Shown: piece after piece, positions 48,523-60,320 of the stretch
How the letters are laid out: each line of letters begins with the position of its first letter
Numbering within the stretch: the stretch's first letter is position 1
Origin: Atherinomorus stipes
Lineage: Eukaryota; Chordata; Actinopteri; Atheriniformes; Atherinidae
Reading direction: 5' to 3'
Length of the DNA: 64,000 nt
Assembly: GCA_023101725.1 (NCBI GenBank)
Contig: JALJCO010013372.1
Coordinates: 1-64,000, forward strand
Notes under the pieces: model-generated
What the model was told of the DNA's origin: nothing
What the model saw: the letters and a program-made list of their open reading frames with translations, nothing else
Database searches by the model: none
Program-made: the position numbers and the translations under genes

Positions 48523-49913
48523 ACCTCCTTTCTTCCTCATTCTGATGCAGGTTGAACGTCTATAACTAGATGCTGCCGTGTGATTGGCTGGCGTTGACAG
48601 GCAGGTGAACTGTTGGAGCTGGTCCTCCATCAAATGCATCGTGACGTCAGAGGAAACCTCCTCAGCTTCATTTACAGCATATAAGGGATTATGTTTTAAT
48701 CGTTCCTCTCTGAGCGTTTTCTACTTTCTCTTCTGCAGGATTATTACAGCTACTGATACTCGATTATTTCTTAATCCGCCGTTCTAAAGCACACAGTGTG
48801 AACGTCTCTGCCGCGCCTCCTCCAGCATTTTTCTCATTGTTGTCACTTAGAAACAAGTGTCTGATTAAACAGAAACAATGATGCAAGTTTCAATACACAA
48901 ATTGGAAAAGCTAATCCGCTTCTTCAGATTTCCTCGGGGTGGGAAGATCGAGGACTTTGCCGAGGGGCCGTGTCGGGAAAATCACGCTCTGAAATGTTCT
49001 GCATGAGCCACGTGCTCACATGATCTAGGTCAGATCAACGTACGTGTGCGGACTTGTATGCAAATCAGAGCTTTCAGGGAAAAACAGCAAATATAAGGGA
49101 ATATTAGACAAAGTGGAGGCAGATACACGTGTGTTCTTGTAAAACAATCCACTGTTTCATTTGCAGACCTTGGAAATTGTGATTTATGGAGACTGTGACA
49201 TTCAGGAAGAGCTTTTCTCTCCATGTCAGAGCAGCGTTTCATCAGGATGAGTCTCTCTCCCAAAGTCAAAGCTGCATTTCATCACTCTCACCGATATCCA
49301 CTTCCTCCGCATGTAATTAGAGAGGCTTTTAATTAGAGCCGGGATGACTGACTGCTCGCTGTCCATCATGTCTGCCGCCTCCGTGCTGCAGTGCAGGAGC
49401 GACGTGAGCCTGGAGGGAACGCACCAGTCGCAGGTACGACGACACAAAACGTCTGTCTGCGTTTAGGAAGCCGGCGTCATGAGACACGACAGCGTTGTGA
49501 TGTCAGACAACAGCGTCCTTCATCAGAAGGTAGCAGGAACGCTCGGCTCTTTTCAAAATGTTCTCCGAACCTGCCAACGGAACCCAAACGTCCAGCATTT
49601 CCATGATTTCTCACAGTTTATTGATTTTTTATTATATTGGTTCAATTTATTACGTTTCTGTTTGTATTCATGTGCAATAATTCATGTATTTATGTCTTAT
49701 TATTAACTGTTATCAACTTTTGAAATACTGTAATGTATTGAATTTTATTACATTATTTTATTAGCTTTTTCTCTTTTTTTACTATATTTATTTTGTTTTT
49801 ATATAATTGTGCATAAATTCAGTTAAAGATGGAAACTTCATCCATCATTTAGACTTATCAATAAATGACCACAATAAACAGCATCATGCTGGTGGTTACT
49901 GGGACACCTTCAG

Positions 49914-49915
<2 letters not shown>
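48523..49915. other. Intron 6 sequence, nothing recognised
   Basis: 48800-49450 is non-repetitive and of ordinary base composition. No kainate receptor exon or other gene recognised. Confidence 0.4.
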
Positions 49916-49917
<2 letters not shown>

Positions 49918-49973
<56 letters not shown>

Positions 49974-50826
49974 GGCTGTCAAAAAATGAATCCTAAATTA
50001 ATCCTATTGTCAAACAAGAGATGTCCTGTTTTTAATTACTACTGCTATATGCAGAAAATATATTAACTTTTGTTTTACAACTTAAAGGCTAAAACCAAGC
50101 TACACATCTGGGAGTCGTCCAGGACTCAGAGCTGAATTTCAGCTTCACATTAGGACAGTTGTGAAGTCAGCGTGTGAGGACGTATCAGCAACATTCTGGA
50201 CTAAACTGCAGCTGTCTGAAGGACTATAGGGAGACATGTAAGGACAGAGTTTCAGTAGTTTAGTCTGCTAAAGATAAATGCAGAATTCCTGCTGAGACAC
50301 CTTTAACCCTAAATGTGTTCTTAGAAGTGAAAAAAATAATAGCAATGAGATTAATCAGGAGTTTCATTTATTTGACAGCCCTTATATATATATATATATT
50401 TATATTAGGGATTGGGCAAATGTATCCTGATAATTTCTCTTATTTATCACGGTAACGATAAATGACGATAAAAGCTATCAGCAAAATATGTTGTATTATA
50501 AATATGTCACTAAATTCTGTCTTGAAAGCCCCACAAAATACCAGAAGCCACTAAACTATATCAATTAAGTTCAAGTAGTACACCTGTATTGCAAAACTGT
50601 AGTGACACCAATCAAACAAGTCTGAAATATGAGACCAAATTCCACATTTATTTAAACGATGCAAACAGCAAAACTAACTTTGTTTATTAAAAAAACCAAA
50701 GTAAAACACAACCTGGTAAATTGTCGTCTCACGATAAAAACTTTAAATTCAAATGATATATCGCACACGATAAAATATCGCCCACCCCTAATATATAAAT
50801 ATATATATATATATATATATGATTGA
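49918..50826. mobile_element. Two hAT-type MITEs inserted in a TA microsatellite
   Basis: MITE 1 spans 49971-50384: TAGGGCTGTCAAAAAATG on the left and ATTTGACAGCCCTTA on the right. MITE 2 spans 50406-50790: TAGGGATTGGGCAAATG and ATATCGCCCACCCCTA. TA repeats lie left of MITE 1 (49918-49970), between the two (50384-50405) and right of MITE 2 (50791-50821), consistent with insertion into one TA-rich target. No coding sequence. Confidence 0.85.
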
Positions 50827-51480
50827 CACTGCTGAAGCGTTGTATGAGATGATGAAGTAGTTTTTGTCTGAAGAAAAAAGGGTTCTGTCAGCACTTGTGC
50901 ATCAGAACGTTGCCGTGGCGATGAAAACAGGAACAGTTTGCAGAGCAGATGAAGCTCACAGCTTCTTCCTGATGAAGCCGTTTAGCAGAGCTGGTGGAGC
51001 AGCTTCTTTCTGTCACTACAAACTGCAGACGGCAGGAGGGGGGGGGGAGGAGCAGGCAGGGAGAGAAACAATTAGCCCGGGGGTCCCAGGGATCATATAA
51101 TAATTTGAGTGAAATTAAGTGGCAGGTTTAACAAGCAGGGATAATTTCACTTTTCTCTCCTTCCTCGGGGAAATATGGCCGTTAATTGAGTGAAGACTTT
51201 TTGTTTGGCGAAGCCTGGATGGCAGAGCGAGAGTGCTGCTGCGTGGAGGCCTTCGTCCGTTCCACTCGGCTTTCTGCGGTCGCCAGCCGGCGATCGTGCA
51301 GGTAAACTCGCCCTGTGCAGGTAAACTCGCCCTGTCCCACCACCCCGCATCATTTATGGACACGCACAGGCTGGAAACACATTTACCGTCACTTTTAAAG
51401 CTCACGGATTTCTCTGCACGGTGAAAAAGGATTTTTCAGCCTCGTAAAAATCACTTTGCATGACGAGTGAATACTACTAG
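50827..51480. other. Intron 6 sequence with a short duplication
   Basis: GTGCAGGTAAACTCGCCCTG is present twice in tandem at about 51295-51334. A G-run lies at 51039-51048. No exon recognised. Confidence 0.45.
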
Positions 51481-51484
51481 ACCT

Positions 51485-51725
51485 TAGTATTACCCCCTTT
51501 ACCGAAAAGAAGTATTCCTTAAGTACGTCATTAAGTATACGAAAGTATACGAAAGTATATCCCCCAAGTGTACTTTTATTTACCAAGTACACTGCTCTCA
51601 GTGTACTACCAGTATACTAACAAGTGTACTTCTTGGGACGAAATTGGCCCAATTTAAGTATTTAAAAGTATATTTTTAAGTACACTTAAAGAATACTAGT
51701 TATAAATACTTTCATACATTTATCC
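51485..51725. repeat. AAGTACACTT-rich segment, probable MITE
   Basis: Repeated AAGTATACGAAAGTATA, AAGTGTACTT and AAGTACACTTAAA words in both orientations. Terminal repeats could not be delimited. Confidence 0.5.
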
Positions 51726-52259
51726 AGGTATGTCACTTCAGACCGGAGGCAGAGGGGGGGGGGGGGGGGGGGTATTAAAATTTTTAACCAGATGTCGCCA
51801 GATTCTCTTCATGTCAATAGCTTTACTAGAAATATATTTTCGGAGAAAAATGTTGACGTGTTCAATACTTTCCCCCCGTTGTATACGACTACAGACGACA
51901 ATGGCAATGAATGAGTTAATTTAACGTTAAAGACAGAAAAGCGACGACATTGGTGTGTGTTTTCCAGCATTGTGATCAGTCAGATCACATGCTAATTATT
52001 TAGCTCAGTCTGTTGCAGGGAATTTAGTTCCCTCTCTGTAATGCTGCCATTCCAGTTCAAACTGGAATTTTTACCACATTTTTTTTGCATTTTATCTTGA
52101 AACAACTTCTCATTGAGCTTTTTTAATTGTGGTTGCTATAATCTATGCTTAGGTCTGCTCTGTATACCTAATAATAACCTGCCACCTACAGGCTAGTTTT
52201 TACTTATTTTAACCCACTTTTAAGTTTTAGGCAGTGGGAACATTGTGTGTACAAACTGG
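51726..52259. other. Intron 6 sequence with a G-run
   Basis: A run of about 19 G residues lies at 51754-51772. Nothing else recognised. Confidence 0.45.
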
Positions 52260-52362
52260 AATTTAAAGGGTTAAAATTTGAATGTCATTGATTTTTTGGT
52301 ATTGATGGTTCGGCCAGAAATCAGTGATGACAGCCATGAAAGAAAAAGCAACTTTTAATTTT

Positions 52363-52393
<31 letters not shown>

Positions 52394-52890
52394 TTTTTGT
52401 TTTTTATTTAAAAATTTAATTAATAGCTTTTAAATTTTTAGATAATATTTACAGGCCATTGGCCAGTCCGTGCCCTTAAGAAGCTTAAAGTAACTTCTTT
52501 TTTTTAAAAAAAACAAAACAAAACACTGTAACACAAAAAGTAAAGATGCATCAAAAACATTTTTATACGTTTTTTAAATTCTTCAGGGCTCTGATAATCC
52601 TGCACAGAAAAATAATAATTTTGCATTAATCACATTTAGTTTAACCCCATTTTCAGTTTTTGGAATCTGGAGCACCATGAATGCAAAGTGGAATTTAAAG
52701 GGTTAAAATTTTGAACCTCATTGATTCTTTGTTATTGATGATTAGACCAGAAATCAGTGATGACAGCCATGAAAGAAAATGGCAGCTTTTCATTTTTAGA
52801 TCATATTTACAGGCCAGTAACGGACACTGGCCGGTCTGTGGCCTGAAGAAGCTGAACGTAACTTTTTCTTCGGGAGCTGTGAGGTTTAAT
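52260..52890 (+). repeat. Dispersed repeat, copies 2 and 3 in tandem, with (TTTA)n
   Basis: Two copies (52260-52510 and 52600-52890) of the repeat found inverted at 24330-24640. Both include AAATCAGTGATGACAGCCATG plus AAAGAAAA and a TTTACAGGCCA-type word. The first copy contains a (TTTA)n run at 52362-52396, absent from the second. Confidence 0.8.
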
Positions 52891-53630
52891 AAAACTGCAG
52901 AGTTGTGTTTCTGTTTTCCGTGCCCCCCCCCCCCCCCCCCCGGCAGACGGAGAACATCCTCATGGCTTTGTTGCCTGATCATTTCCTCCACTACAAAACA
53001 TCTGTTGACAAAGCTTCCCGTGGAGTCCATCGTGGTCCATTACTCCACCTACAGAGAGGTGTGGGTGGTAGATTGTTGTTATTTGGACACTATCAACCCC
53101 CCCCCACCAAACTCCATTTCCACTCCCCCCGACCGGCGGCACGCAGGCAGCCTAAAATTGCCCTGGAAGCCTCTGCGGTGGGTGTATTGAGCGGTACAGA
53201 GGGCGAACAATGGGAGGGGTGTGTAGTGGAGACGTGCGGGTGTGTTGTTGTGTGCGGGGGGGTCAGGGGGGGGGATGGTTGCAGGGGATGTTATTGTGAG
53301 ACAGAAGGAGGCAGCGCAGCGCCAGGCAGCACCCGGGATAACGGCGAATGCAATGGAGTGTTAAATGGGAAATCATCTGTTTTCAGCCACAGATTTAATG
53401 TCATTGCTTCTCCGCTCCCCCCCCCCCCCCCCCCCCCAGGATCTTTATTTCTGATTTTTGTTTTTGTTCAAATCCCCCCCCCCACCTCCGCACACACACG
53501 TTTACACCCAGCTCTCTTCCCGGTGATTTCTTCAGCTTTGTTCTCTCTCTCCTCCACCAACCATCCCTCCATCCCTCCATCCGCCTCGACGGGGGGGGGG
53601 GCAGGTTCCCACCTCACGTTCACGAGGGGC
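52891..53630. other. Intron 6 sequence with C- and G-runs
   Basis: C-runs at 52924-52940 and 53419-53437, and G-rich stretches at 53245-53280 and 53590-53600. The 159- and 247-codon ORFs here cross the homopolymers and show no domain. No exon assigned. Confidence 0.4.
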
Positions 53631-53633
53631 CGT

Positions 53634-54712
53634 TTGGGTTTGCAGTGATGAAGATGATGATGGGGGGCCGTTTGGGTTTGCAGTGATGATGATGATGATG
53701 GGGGCCGTTTGGGTTTGCAGTGATGATGATGATGATGAGGGGCCGTTTGGGTTTGCAGTGATGAAGATGAGGGGCAGTGACGAAGATGAGGGGCAGTGAT
53801 GAAGATGAGGGGCGGTGACGATGATGAGGGGCAGTGACGATGATGAGGGGCCGTGATGAAGATGAGGGGCCGTTTGGGTTTGCAGTGATGAAGATGAGGG
53901 GAGTGATGATGATGAGGGGAGTGAGAGTGGGGGCAGTGATGAAGATGAGGGGCAGTGATGATGATGAGGGGAGGATGATGATGGGGGGCAGTGACGATGA
54001 TGAGGTGGCAGTGATGAAGATGAGGGGCAGTGATGATGATGAGGTTTGCAGTGATGAAGATGATGATGAGGGGCCGTGTGAAGATGAGGGGAGTGTGATG
54101 ATGAGGGGAGTGATGAAGATGAGGGGCAGTGACGATGATGAGGTCTGCAGTGATGAAGAGGGTGATGAAGATGAGGGGCCGTTTGATGAGGTTGCAGTGA
54201 TGAAGATGAGGGGAGTGACGATGATGAGGGGCAGTGATGAAGATGAGGGGCAGTGATGAAGATGAGGGGAGGACGATGATGAGGGGCAGTGATGAAGATG
54301 AGGGGCAGTGATGATGATGAGGGGCAGTGATGAAGATGAGGGGAGTGATGATGGGGGGCAGTGATGAAGATGAGGGAGTGACGATGATGAGGGGCAGTGA
54401 TGAAGATGAGGGGAGTGATGATGATGAGGGGAGTGATGAAGATGAGGGGCAGTGACGATGATGAGGTGGCAGTGATGAAGATGAGGGGGCAGTGATGAAG
54501 ATGAGGGGCAGTGATGATGATGAGGGGCAGTGATGAAGATGAGGGGCAGTGACGATGATGAGGGGCAGTGATGAAGATGAGGGGCAGTGACGATGATGAG
54601 GGGCAGTGATGAAGATGAGGGGCAGTGATGAAGATGAGGGGCAGTGATGAAGATGAGGGGCAGTGACGATGATGAGGGGCAGTGATGAAGATGAGGGGCA
54701 GTGATGATGCTC
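53634..54712. repeat. GAT-rich minisatellite (GGGGCAGTGATGAAGATGA type)
   Basis: The left end holds four units of about 40 bp with GGGGCCGTTTGGGTTTGCAG plus GATGATGAT. The rest is an irregular 18-21 bp array of GAGGGGCAGTGATGAAGAT with GAC/GAT and AAG/ATG variants. The 473- and 428-codon minus-strand ORFs (PHLHHCPSSSSLPLI-like) are translations of this array. Confidence 0.93.
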
Positions 54713-55155
54713 GTGTCCTCTCATCACGTCTCCTGTGGCGACGCCACGATGACTGGAGAGGGGGCACGAACACCTCGCCCCCCGTCCCCCCTCCGCCCCC
54801 CGGCCCAGAGTAGCGCATCCATTTACAGCCTCACTAATGGCTGAACTCGCGGAGTTCAGCATCAGCGGAGCATCATCATCATCAGGCATGAGGCCTCTAA
54901 GCGGCTTAAAGCAGAGCGAGATGGTTGGAAAAGATTCCAGCTTCTGTTTGTTTCTGCAGCAAATTAAGACGAAGGTTGTTGAGTCGGACCCACAAAGAGC
55001 TCCGATGCAGCGGCTCGTCTCAGATGTTTGTCCTCTCAGAGCTCTGAAATCAGCTGTTTATGACGACTTTTCACCGTTTTTCTGCTGAATGTTTTTCTGA
55101 CACAGAACGATTTTTTTGATATATTACATATATATTATAAGGAGGGGGAGGTCGG
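54713..55155. other. Intron 6 sequence, nothing recognised
   Basis: No exon, element or array found. Contains an ATC run (ATCATCATCATC) near 54870. Confidence 0.45.
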
Positions 55156-55159
55156 AAAA

Positions 55160-56245
55160 GGTCCTGAAAACACAACAGAAAAGAAAAAAAAAGAGGGATG
55201 AGGGAAAAAAAAAAAAAAGGAAAAAAAAAAAAGAAAAAGAAAGATAAAGACAAAACAAGAAAAGAAAAAAAGAGGAAAAGAAAGAAAAAAAGAAAAAAAA
55301 AAAGAAAAAAAAGAAAAGAAAAGAAAAGAAAAAAAAAAAGAAAAGAAAAGGAAAGAAAAGAAAAGAAAAGAAAAAAAAAAGAAAAGAAGAAAAAGAAAAA
55401 AAAAAAAGAAAAAAAAAGAAAAAAGAAAAGAAAATAGAAAAGAAAGAAAACAAAAGAAAAGAAAAAGAAAAAAGAAAAGAAAAATAGAAAAGAAAAGAAA
55501 AGAAAATAGAAAAGAAAAAAAAGAAAAGAAAAGAAAAAAGAAAAGAAAAAAGAAAAGTAAAGAAAAGAAAAGAAAAGAAAAGAAAAGAAAAAAAAAGAAA
55601 GAAAAGAAAAGAAAAAAAAGAAAAAAAAAAGAAAAGAAAAAGAAAGAAAAGAAAGAAAAGAAAAAAAAGAAAAATGAAAAAGAAAGAGAAAAGAAAATAA
55701 AAAGAAAAGAGAAAAGAAAAAAGAAAGAAAAGAAAAGAAAAAGAAAGACAGAAAAGAAAAAGAAAACAAAAACAAAAAAAAAAAATAGAGAAAAAGAAAG
55801 AAAAGAAACAAGGAAAAGAAAAGAAAAAAGAGAGAAAAGAAAGAAAAGAAAGAAAAGAAAAAGAAAGGAAAGAAAAAGAAAAAAGAAAAAAGGAACGAAA
55901 AGAAAAAGAAAAAGAAAGAAAAAGAAAAGAAAAAAGAAAGAAAAGAAAAAGAAAAGAAAAATAAGAAAGGAAAAAAGAAAAAGAAGAAAGAAAAAAGAAA
56001 AGAAAAGAAAAGAAAGAAAAAGAAAAGAAAAAAAGAAAAGAAAAGAAGGAAAAGAAAAAAGGAAAGAAAACAAAACAAAACAAAAAAAAAGAAAAGAAAA
56101 AGAAAAGAAAAAGAAAAAAAAGAAAAAAAAAAAAAAAAAGAAATAAGAAAGGAAAAAAGAAAAAGAAAGAAAGAAAAAAGAAAAGGAAAAGAAAGAAAAA
56201 AAAAAAAAAAAAAGAAAAAGAAAAAAAAAAGAAGAAAATAGAACC
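55160..56245. repeat. 1.1-kb polypurine low-complexity tract (AAAAG)n-like
   Basis: Almost purely A and G on the plus strand, mainly GAAAA and GAAAGAAAA words with rare interruptions. The reverse strand gives Phe/Leu/Ser-rich ORFs of up to 412 codons, which are artefacts. Confidence 0.97.
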
Positions 56246-57010
56246 GAAAGAGAGGGAGGACATGAAGGTTGAGATCTGAAGGAAACTCCTGTTGCGTAAA
56301 ATGTAACACGTGTTTTATTATAACGAGTAGAAAAACCAGATTCTAGCTTCGTTTGTAGAAATGTTCAGTAAGTTGGAAGAACTTTGGAGCAAAAATGCTC
56401 CATAACTTAATTTAGTGAAGTTGAATCAGTGTAATTAAACTGAGTTTATGGAAATTAGTGACGGTGAGGGAGCACGTTTCCCACAATGCACTTCTTTTCT
56501 TCTAACGAACTGCAGATAATTCACCAATGAAGGATTTATAAATAAAGCTGTTCGTGTCATGTGACTAAGTTACTGTTTGTGTTTAATACCAACGATCCAA
56601 ACTTCAGAATCGTCCCCCCCCCCCATTAAATAAAAGCCTGAATTCACAACAATACATCAACAAACAAGAAACTAAAGAAGCTAATAAAATAATTACTGAG
56701 AAGCTAGAATGCTGTGAATTGTATTTGAAAATAATAATAAAAAATAAACAAACAAAAACATGAACATGGACCAACAAACCTGGCAACAGGTGCAGACGTC
56801 TGATTGGACGTTACAGTGATTAAAGTGATGCCAAGCCCCATCCTGCTTCCCTTCTTCTTTTATTTTTTCTATGTTTGTTTTCAATATTTATGCGAAACCA
56901 CAATTACAAATAGACGTTATGATTTTCATGGAATTTTTATTTATTATTACTTTTGTTGATTTAAACTTATTTCACTGACAGATGATTTTTTTTCTGTTTT
57001 TTTTCCAGAA
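56246..57010. mobile_element. Unique DNA followed by a decayed relative of the MITE at 34453
   Basis: 56246-56640 shows nothing recognisable, apart from a C-run at 56616-56625. 56640-57010 aligns in inverted orientation with 34460-34860: CATGAACATGGACCAAC, AGGTGCAGACGTCTGATTGG and TCACTGACAG. The terminal inverted repeats are not preserved here. Confidence 0.65.
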
Positions 57011-57054
57011 TTAGTTTTTTTGCATCACAAGAACAATTTGGAGTTCATCAATAC

Positions 57055-58003
57055 GGGATTATCACGCTTACCGGAAGTTCCCGGTATTTGGACACTTCCT
57101 CTTCCGGGCCATGTTAACGACAGCCGTTCCTGCTCTGTTATACTGTTTAAATCGGATAAACTCCAAACATACTTAAGTTTTCATTCCAGACTGAAGTGAA
57201 ACTGGATCAAAAGCTGGATCAAAGCGATCGATTCGCCGCGGTGAAGGGCCGAACTTTATAATAAAACACACGTTTGTTTGTCGCCGGTGGGGCACAACAC
57301 CGGCACTTCACAGCATGCTAGCATTAGCCAGCTAGCGTTTACTGACGTGCTTAACATTGTGCGTCTTAAAACACACAAACATCTGAAAATCGGGTCTGTA
57401 CCCCCCGTTTCCAGTGGAACAACTGGGGACTGCCAAGAAAGGAGACGCTTTCAGATGCTTGTGTGTTTTCAGCCGCGTAAAGTTAGGCACGTTATCGAGC
57501 TGGCTAATGCTAACCTGCTAACACGACTGCGCAGTCTGCCGGCTACAAACAAACGTGTGTGGTTTTATTATAAAGTTCAGTCCTTCACCGCAGCGAATCG
57601 GTCGTTTTAATCCACTTCTTCCTCAGCATCACTTCAGTCTGGAATGAAAACTTGGCATTGGCGTTTATCCGATTTACAAAGTTTAACAGAGTGGTAGCTG
57701 GCGGACTACTGTTAGCAGGTTAGCATTAGCCAGCTCGATAACGTGCCTAACTTTGTGCGGCTGAAAACACACAAGCATCTGAAAGCGTCTCCTTTCTTGG
57801 CAGTCCCCAGTTGTTCCACTGGAAACGGGGGGGTACAGATCCTCCTTAGTATCACTTCAGCCTGGAATCCGTGAAAATTTCAGTAGGGTTGGCGTTTATT
57901 CACATTATATACGAAGTAAAGCAGGGACATTGAACTGGACCGGAAGTGGGCCGTCTAACTGTTTAAAACCGGACGTTCGGAACACGGAAGCGTGATAATC
58001 CCC
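57055..58003. mobile_element. Foldback element with nested inverted repeats
   Basis: The termini GGGATTATCACGCTTACCGG and CGGAAGCGTGATAATCCC are inverted. Inside, arms 57396-57522 and 57711-57839 (about 127 bp, nearly perfect) are inverted. A further pair involves ACTTTATAATAAAACACACG at about 57253 and CGTGTGTGGTTTTATTATAA at about 57553. No transposase. The 110-codon ORF at 57278-57610 lies across the repeats and is not a gene. Confidence 0.85.
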
Positions 58004-58049
58004 TATTACTTTGAGTAAGATGAACATGAAATCATCATGTTGGTACAAA

Positions 58050-58590
58050 GTAAAATCGGACATCGGCCACCCCACCGATATTTTACCGATATTTAACCAT
58101 CAGCCCGCTGTTTCGTAAGTCTAAAAAAACATATTTTTTACAGACTAAAACTTCTGAAGACTAGGGGTGGGAAAAATATCAATACACTGAAATATCACGA
58201 TGTTTTCATGTGCTGATATATTGACATTCAAAAACGCGGTATCGATCTATTTTACTGACGAAATCTTGTGATATTTCATCGTTCTGATACAAAATCTTGC
58301 AAGAATTCACAAAAGATTTTGTAACAGAACGATGAAATCTTGTGTAATTTTGTAAGTAAACTACATTGACACTGCGTTTTTAAATATCGATTTGATATCA
58401 GCATATGAAAACATTGCGATATTTCAGTGTATTGATATTTTTTTTTAAAGTGTCGGACACGGATAACAAAACTGCTTATTATTTCAGCTTTAATATCGGT
58501 ATTGATATCGGTTATCGGCCACATGAGTTTAAAAATGTCAGCATTTCAGATATCGGCCAAAATTCCAATGTCATGCATCCCGAAAATAAA
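58050..58590. mobile_element. Composite MITE, second copy
   Basis: Matches the element at 18893-19864: ATCGGCCACCCCACC, GATATCGGTTATCGGCCACA and ATATCGGCCAAAATTC. It has the same inner foldback unit (AGGGGTGGGAAAAATATC on the left), but lacks the SINE and the direct duplication around it. The left outer terminus is absent; the right end reads ATGTCATGCATCCC. Confidence 0.8.
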
Positions 58591-58796
58591 ATGAAGTTCG
58601 TGCGAAGAATCTCATCCAATTTATGTGAAATTAGCTCATTCACTTGCAGCAAAATCAGATTTATCAACGTAAAAAAGTTCCACAAACTTAAACTACTTAG
58701 TTACTCGCATTAATAAAAAACGTACATTTTTCTAAAGCAGCAAGTTTGCATGATTGTTTCAAGTCGAGCCAACGAGTTAGATTTTACAGTGTACGT

Positions 58797-59592
58797 ACGG
58801 GATCACCATCGTACAACCCATCACCATCAACGGGGACAGGGTGGAGATGGTGCCGAACTTCAGGTTCCTGGGCACCCAGATCAGCGAGGATCTGACGTGG
58901 ACGACCAACTCTACGGCGATCCTGAAGAAGGCGCAGCAGAGATTTTCTTCCTGAGGATTCTCCGGAAGAACAACCTGAGACCAGAGCTGCTGCAGTCCTT
59001 CTACCGCTGCTCTGTGGAGTCGGTGCTGAGCTGCGGCATCTCGCTGTGGTTCTCCAGCTGCACTGCAGCAGAGAGGAAGCGGCTCCAACGGGTCATTAAC
59101 ACGGCCCAGAGACTGACCGGCTGCCCGCTCCCTTCCCTGGAGGAGATCTACTCCACCCGCTGCCTCAGGAGAGCCCAGAGCATCGTCAGGGACTCCTCCC
59201 ACCCCTGTCATCATCTTTTTCAGCTCCTCCCATCTGGGAGGCGTTTCAGGGCAATAAGGGCAAAAACCAATAGACTGAGGAACAGCTTCTTCCCGAGAGC
59301 TGTTGTTGCCCTGAACGCCTCACAAAAACAACTGTAACTGTATCATTGTGAGAATTCACCCTGAACACAAACAAGTGCAATATTCTCTAGTGCAATTACC
59401 ACAGACATTCTTAGGTTATATACTGCTCCCATGACTGCACTGTCTCCTTCTTCTTTTATATTTTTATATTTTTACGTATTTATTCTTTTTAATCTGCACT
59501 TTTGTTGTTGCACTGTTTTGCGATGAGAAGCTGTAGCAATTTCGTTGTATCTGAGATATAATGACAAATAAAGAATTCTGATTCTGATTCTG
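58797..59592 (+). mobile_element. 5'-truncated LINE, C-terminal reverse transcriptase region and 3' tail
   Basis: The plus strand reads [20 protein letters not shown], then in a shifted frame [53 protein letters not shown] and SGRRFRAIRAKTNRLRNSFF, ending at a stop near 59336. These are the thumb and C-terminal segments of L2/CR1-like fish LINEs. The 3' end has a short UTR and a GATTCT-type tail (about 59570-59592). One frameshift near 58945 and the 5' truncation make it inactive. It is in plus orientation, unlike the two other LINE relics. Confidence 0.88.
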
Positions 59593-59594
59593 GA

Positions 59595-60320
59595 TTACAC
59601 ATTTCAGCTCATCATTCAGGAAAATCTTCTGTCTGCGTTTTGTCTCAGAGGCAAAGCAAGCGGGACGCAAGCCGGCTTGGACCAGTTTAACTGTCCAGTA
59701 TCACTGCATCAGCGCTCGCTCGCCCCCGTGATAACGGCTGCTCTGGCACGAGCTTTCCCACATAAATCAGGTGCATTAGCATTCAGCCGGCAACGAAGCA
59801 ACGCACGGGGCCGGATAATAAAAGCGGTGATGACAGATCCTAACGACCGCTTCATTCTCTCCTCAAACACCACTCTGACCTTATTTATTGTGCGTCCTGC
59901 AGCTGGGAGGCACTGAGGTCCAGCTACGGTCCCAAGGCCACAGTCGGTAAAAGCAGCTATTTATCTGTCTGAACAGCCTCCGTAACCCTGCGAGGAGACT
60001 TCCAAGCCTCCTTTTCCACCGAGGAACGAATGGAAAGAAAAACACGGCAGCAGAATATCTTTCTGATTCTTCCTGGATGTTTGAACGTTTCCCGGCTGGA
60101 CTCGGTCGATCGCCCCCCTGACGAGGCCTTTGTTAAAACTAATGATTCAGAGGTGGTTGTGCTGCTAAATGCAGCAGCGCCAGTCGAGCTCGACTCTACG
60201 AGCTCGACTCACGTACGAACCCGAGAAAACCCCGCTTACACAGCGTGTCCTTGCTCACATCATCATTCAGGAAACAGACTTTTAATTAGACTTTTCACCA
60301 ACAATACACCCGTTACTACA
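59595..60320. other. Intron 6 sequence, nothing recognised
   Basis: Relatively GC-rich and non-repetitive. The ORF at 60030-60464 has no recognisable domain and runs into the MITE. A small GAGCTCGACTC / GAGTCGAGCTC duplication is present near 60185-60212. Confidence 0.4.

Noticed and set aside
52711..53648. Possible coding region (159- and 247-codon ORFs)
   Set aside because: They cross two long C-runs and a dispersed repeat. No domain, splice signals or family resemblance could be seen.
53468..54889. 473- and 428-codon His/Ser/Pro-rich ORFs
   Set aside because: They follow the GATGAAGATGAGGGGCAGT array in shifting frames and have no domain.
55071..56309. 412- and 379-codon Phe/Leu/Ser-rich ORFs resembling membrane proteins
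   Set aside because: They are the reverse translation of the A/G-only tract. All frames are open, and there is no codon structure or defined start context.
58750..59337. A host protein-coding gene of 195 codons
   Set aside because: The residues RKNNLRPELLQSFY and RLQRVINTAQRLTG are LINE reverse transcriptase C-terminus. The ORF starts in a shifted frame and ends in a LINE-type 3' tail.
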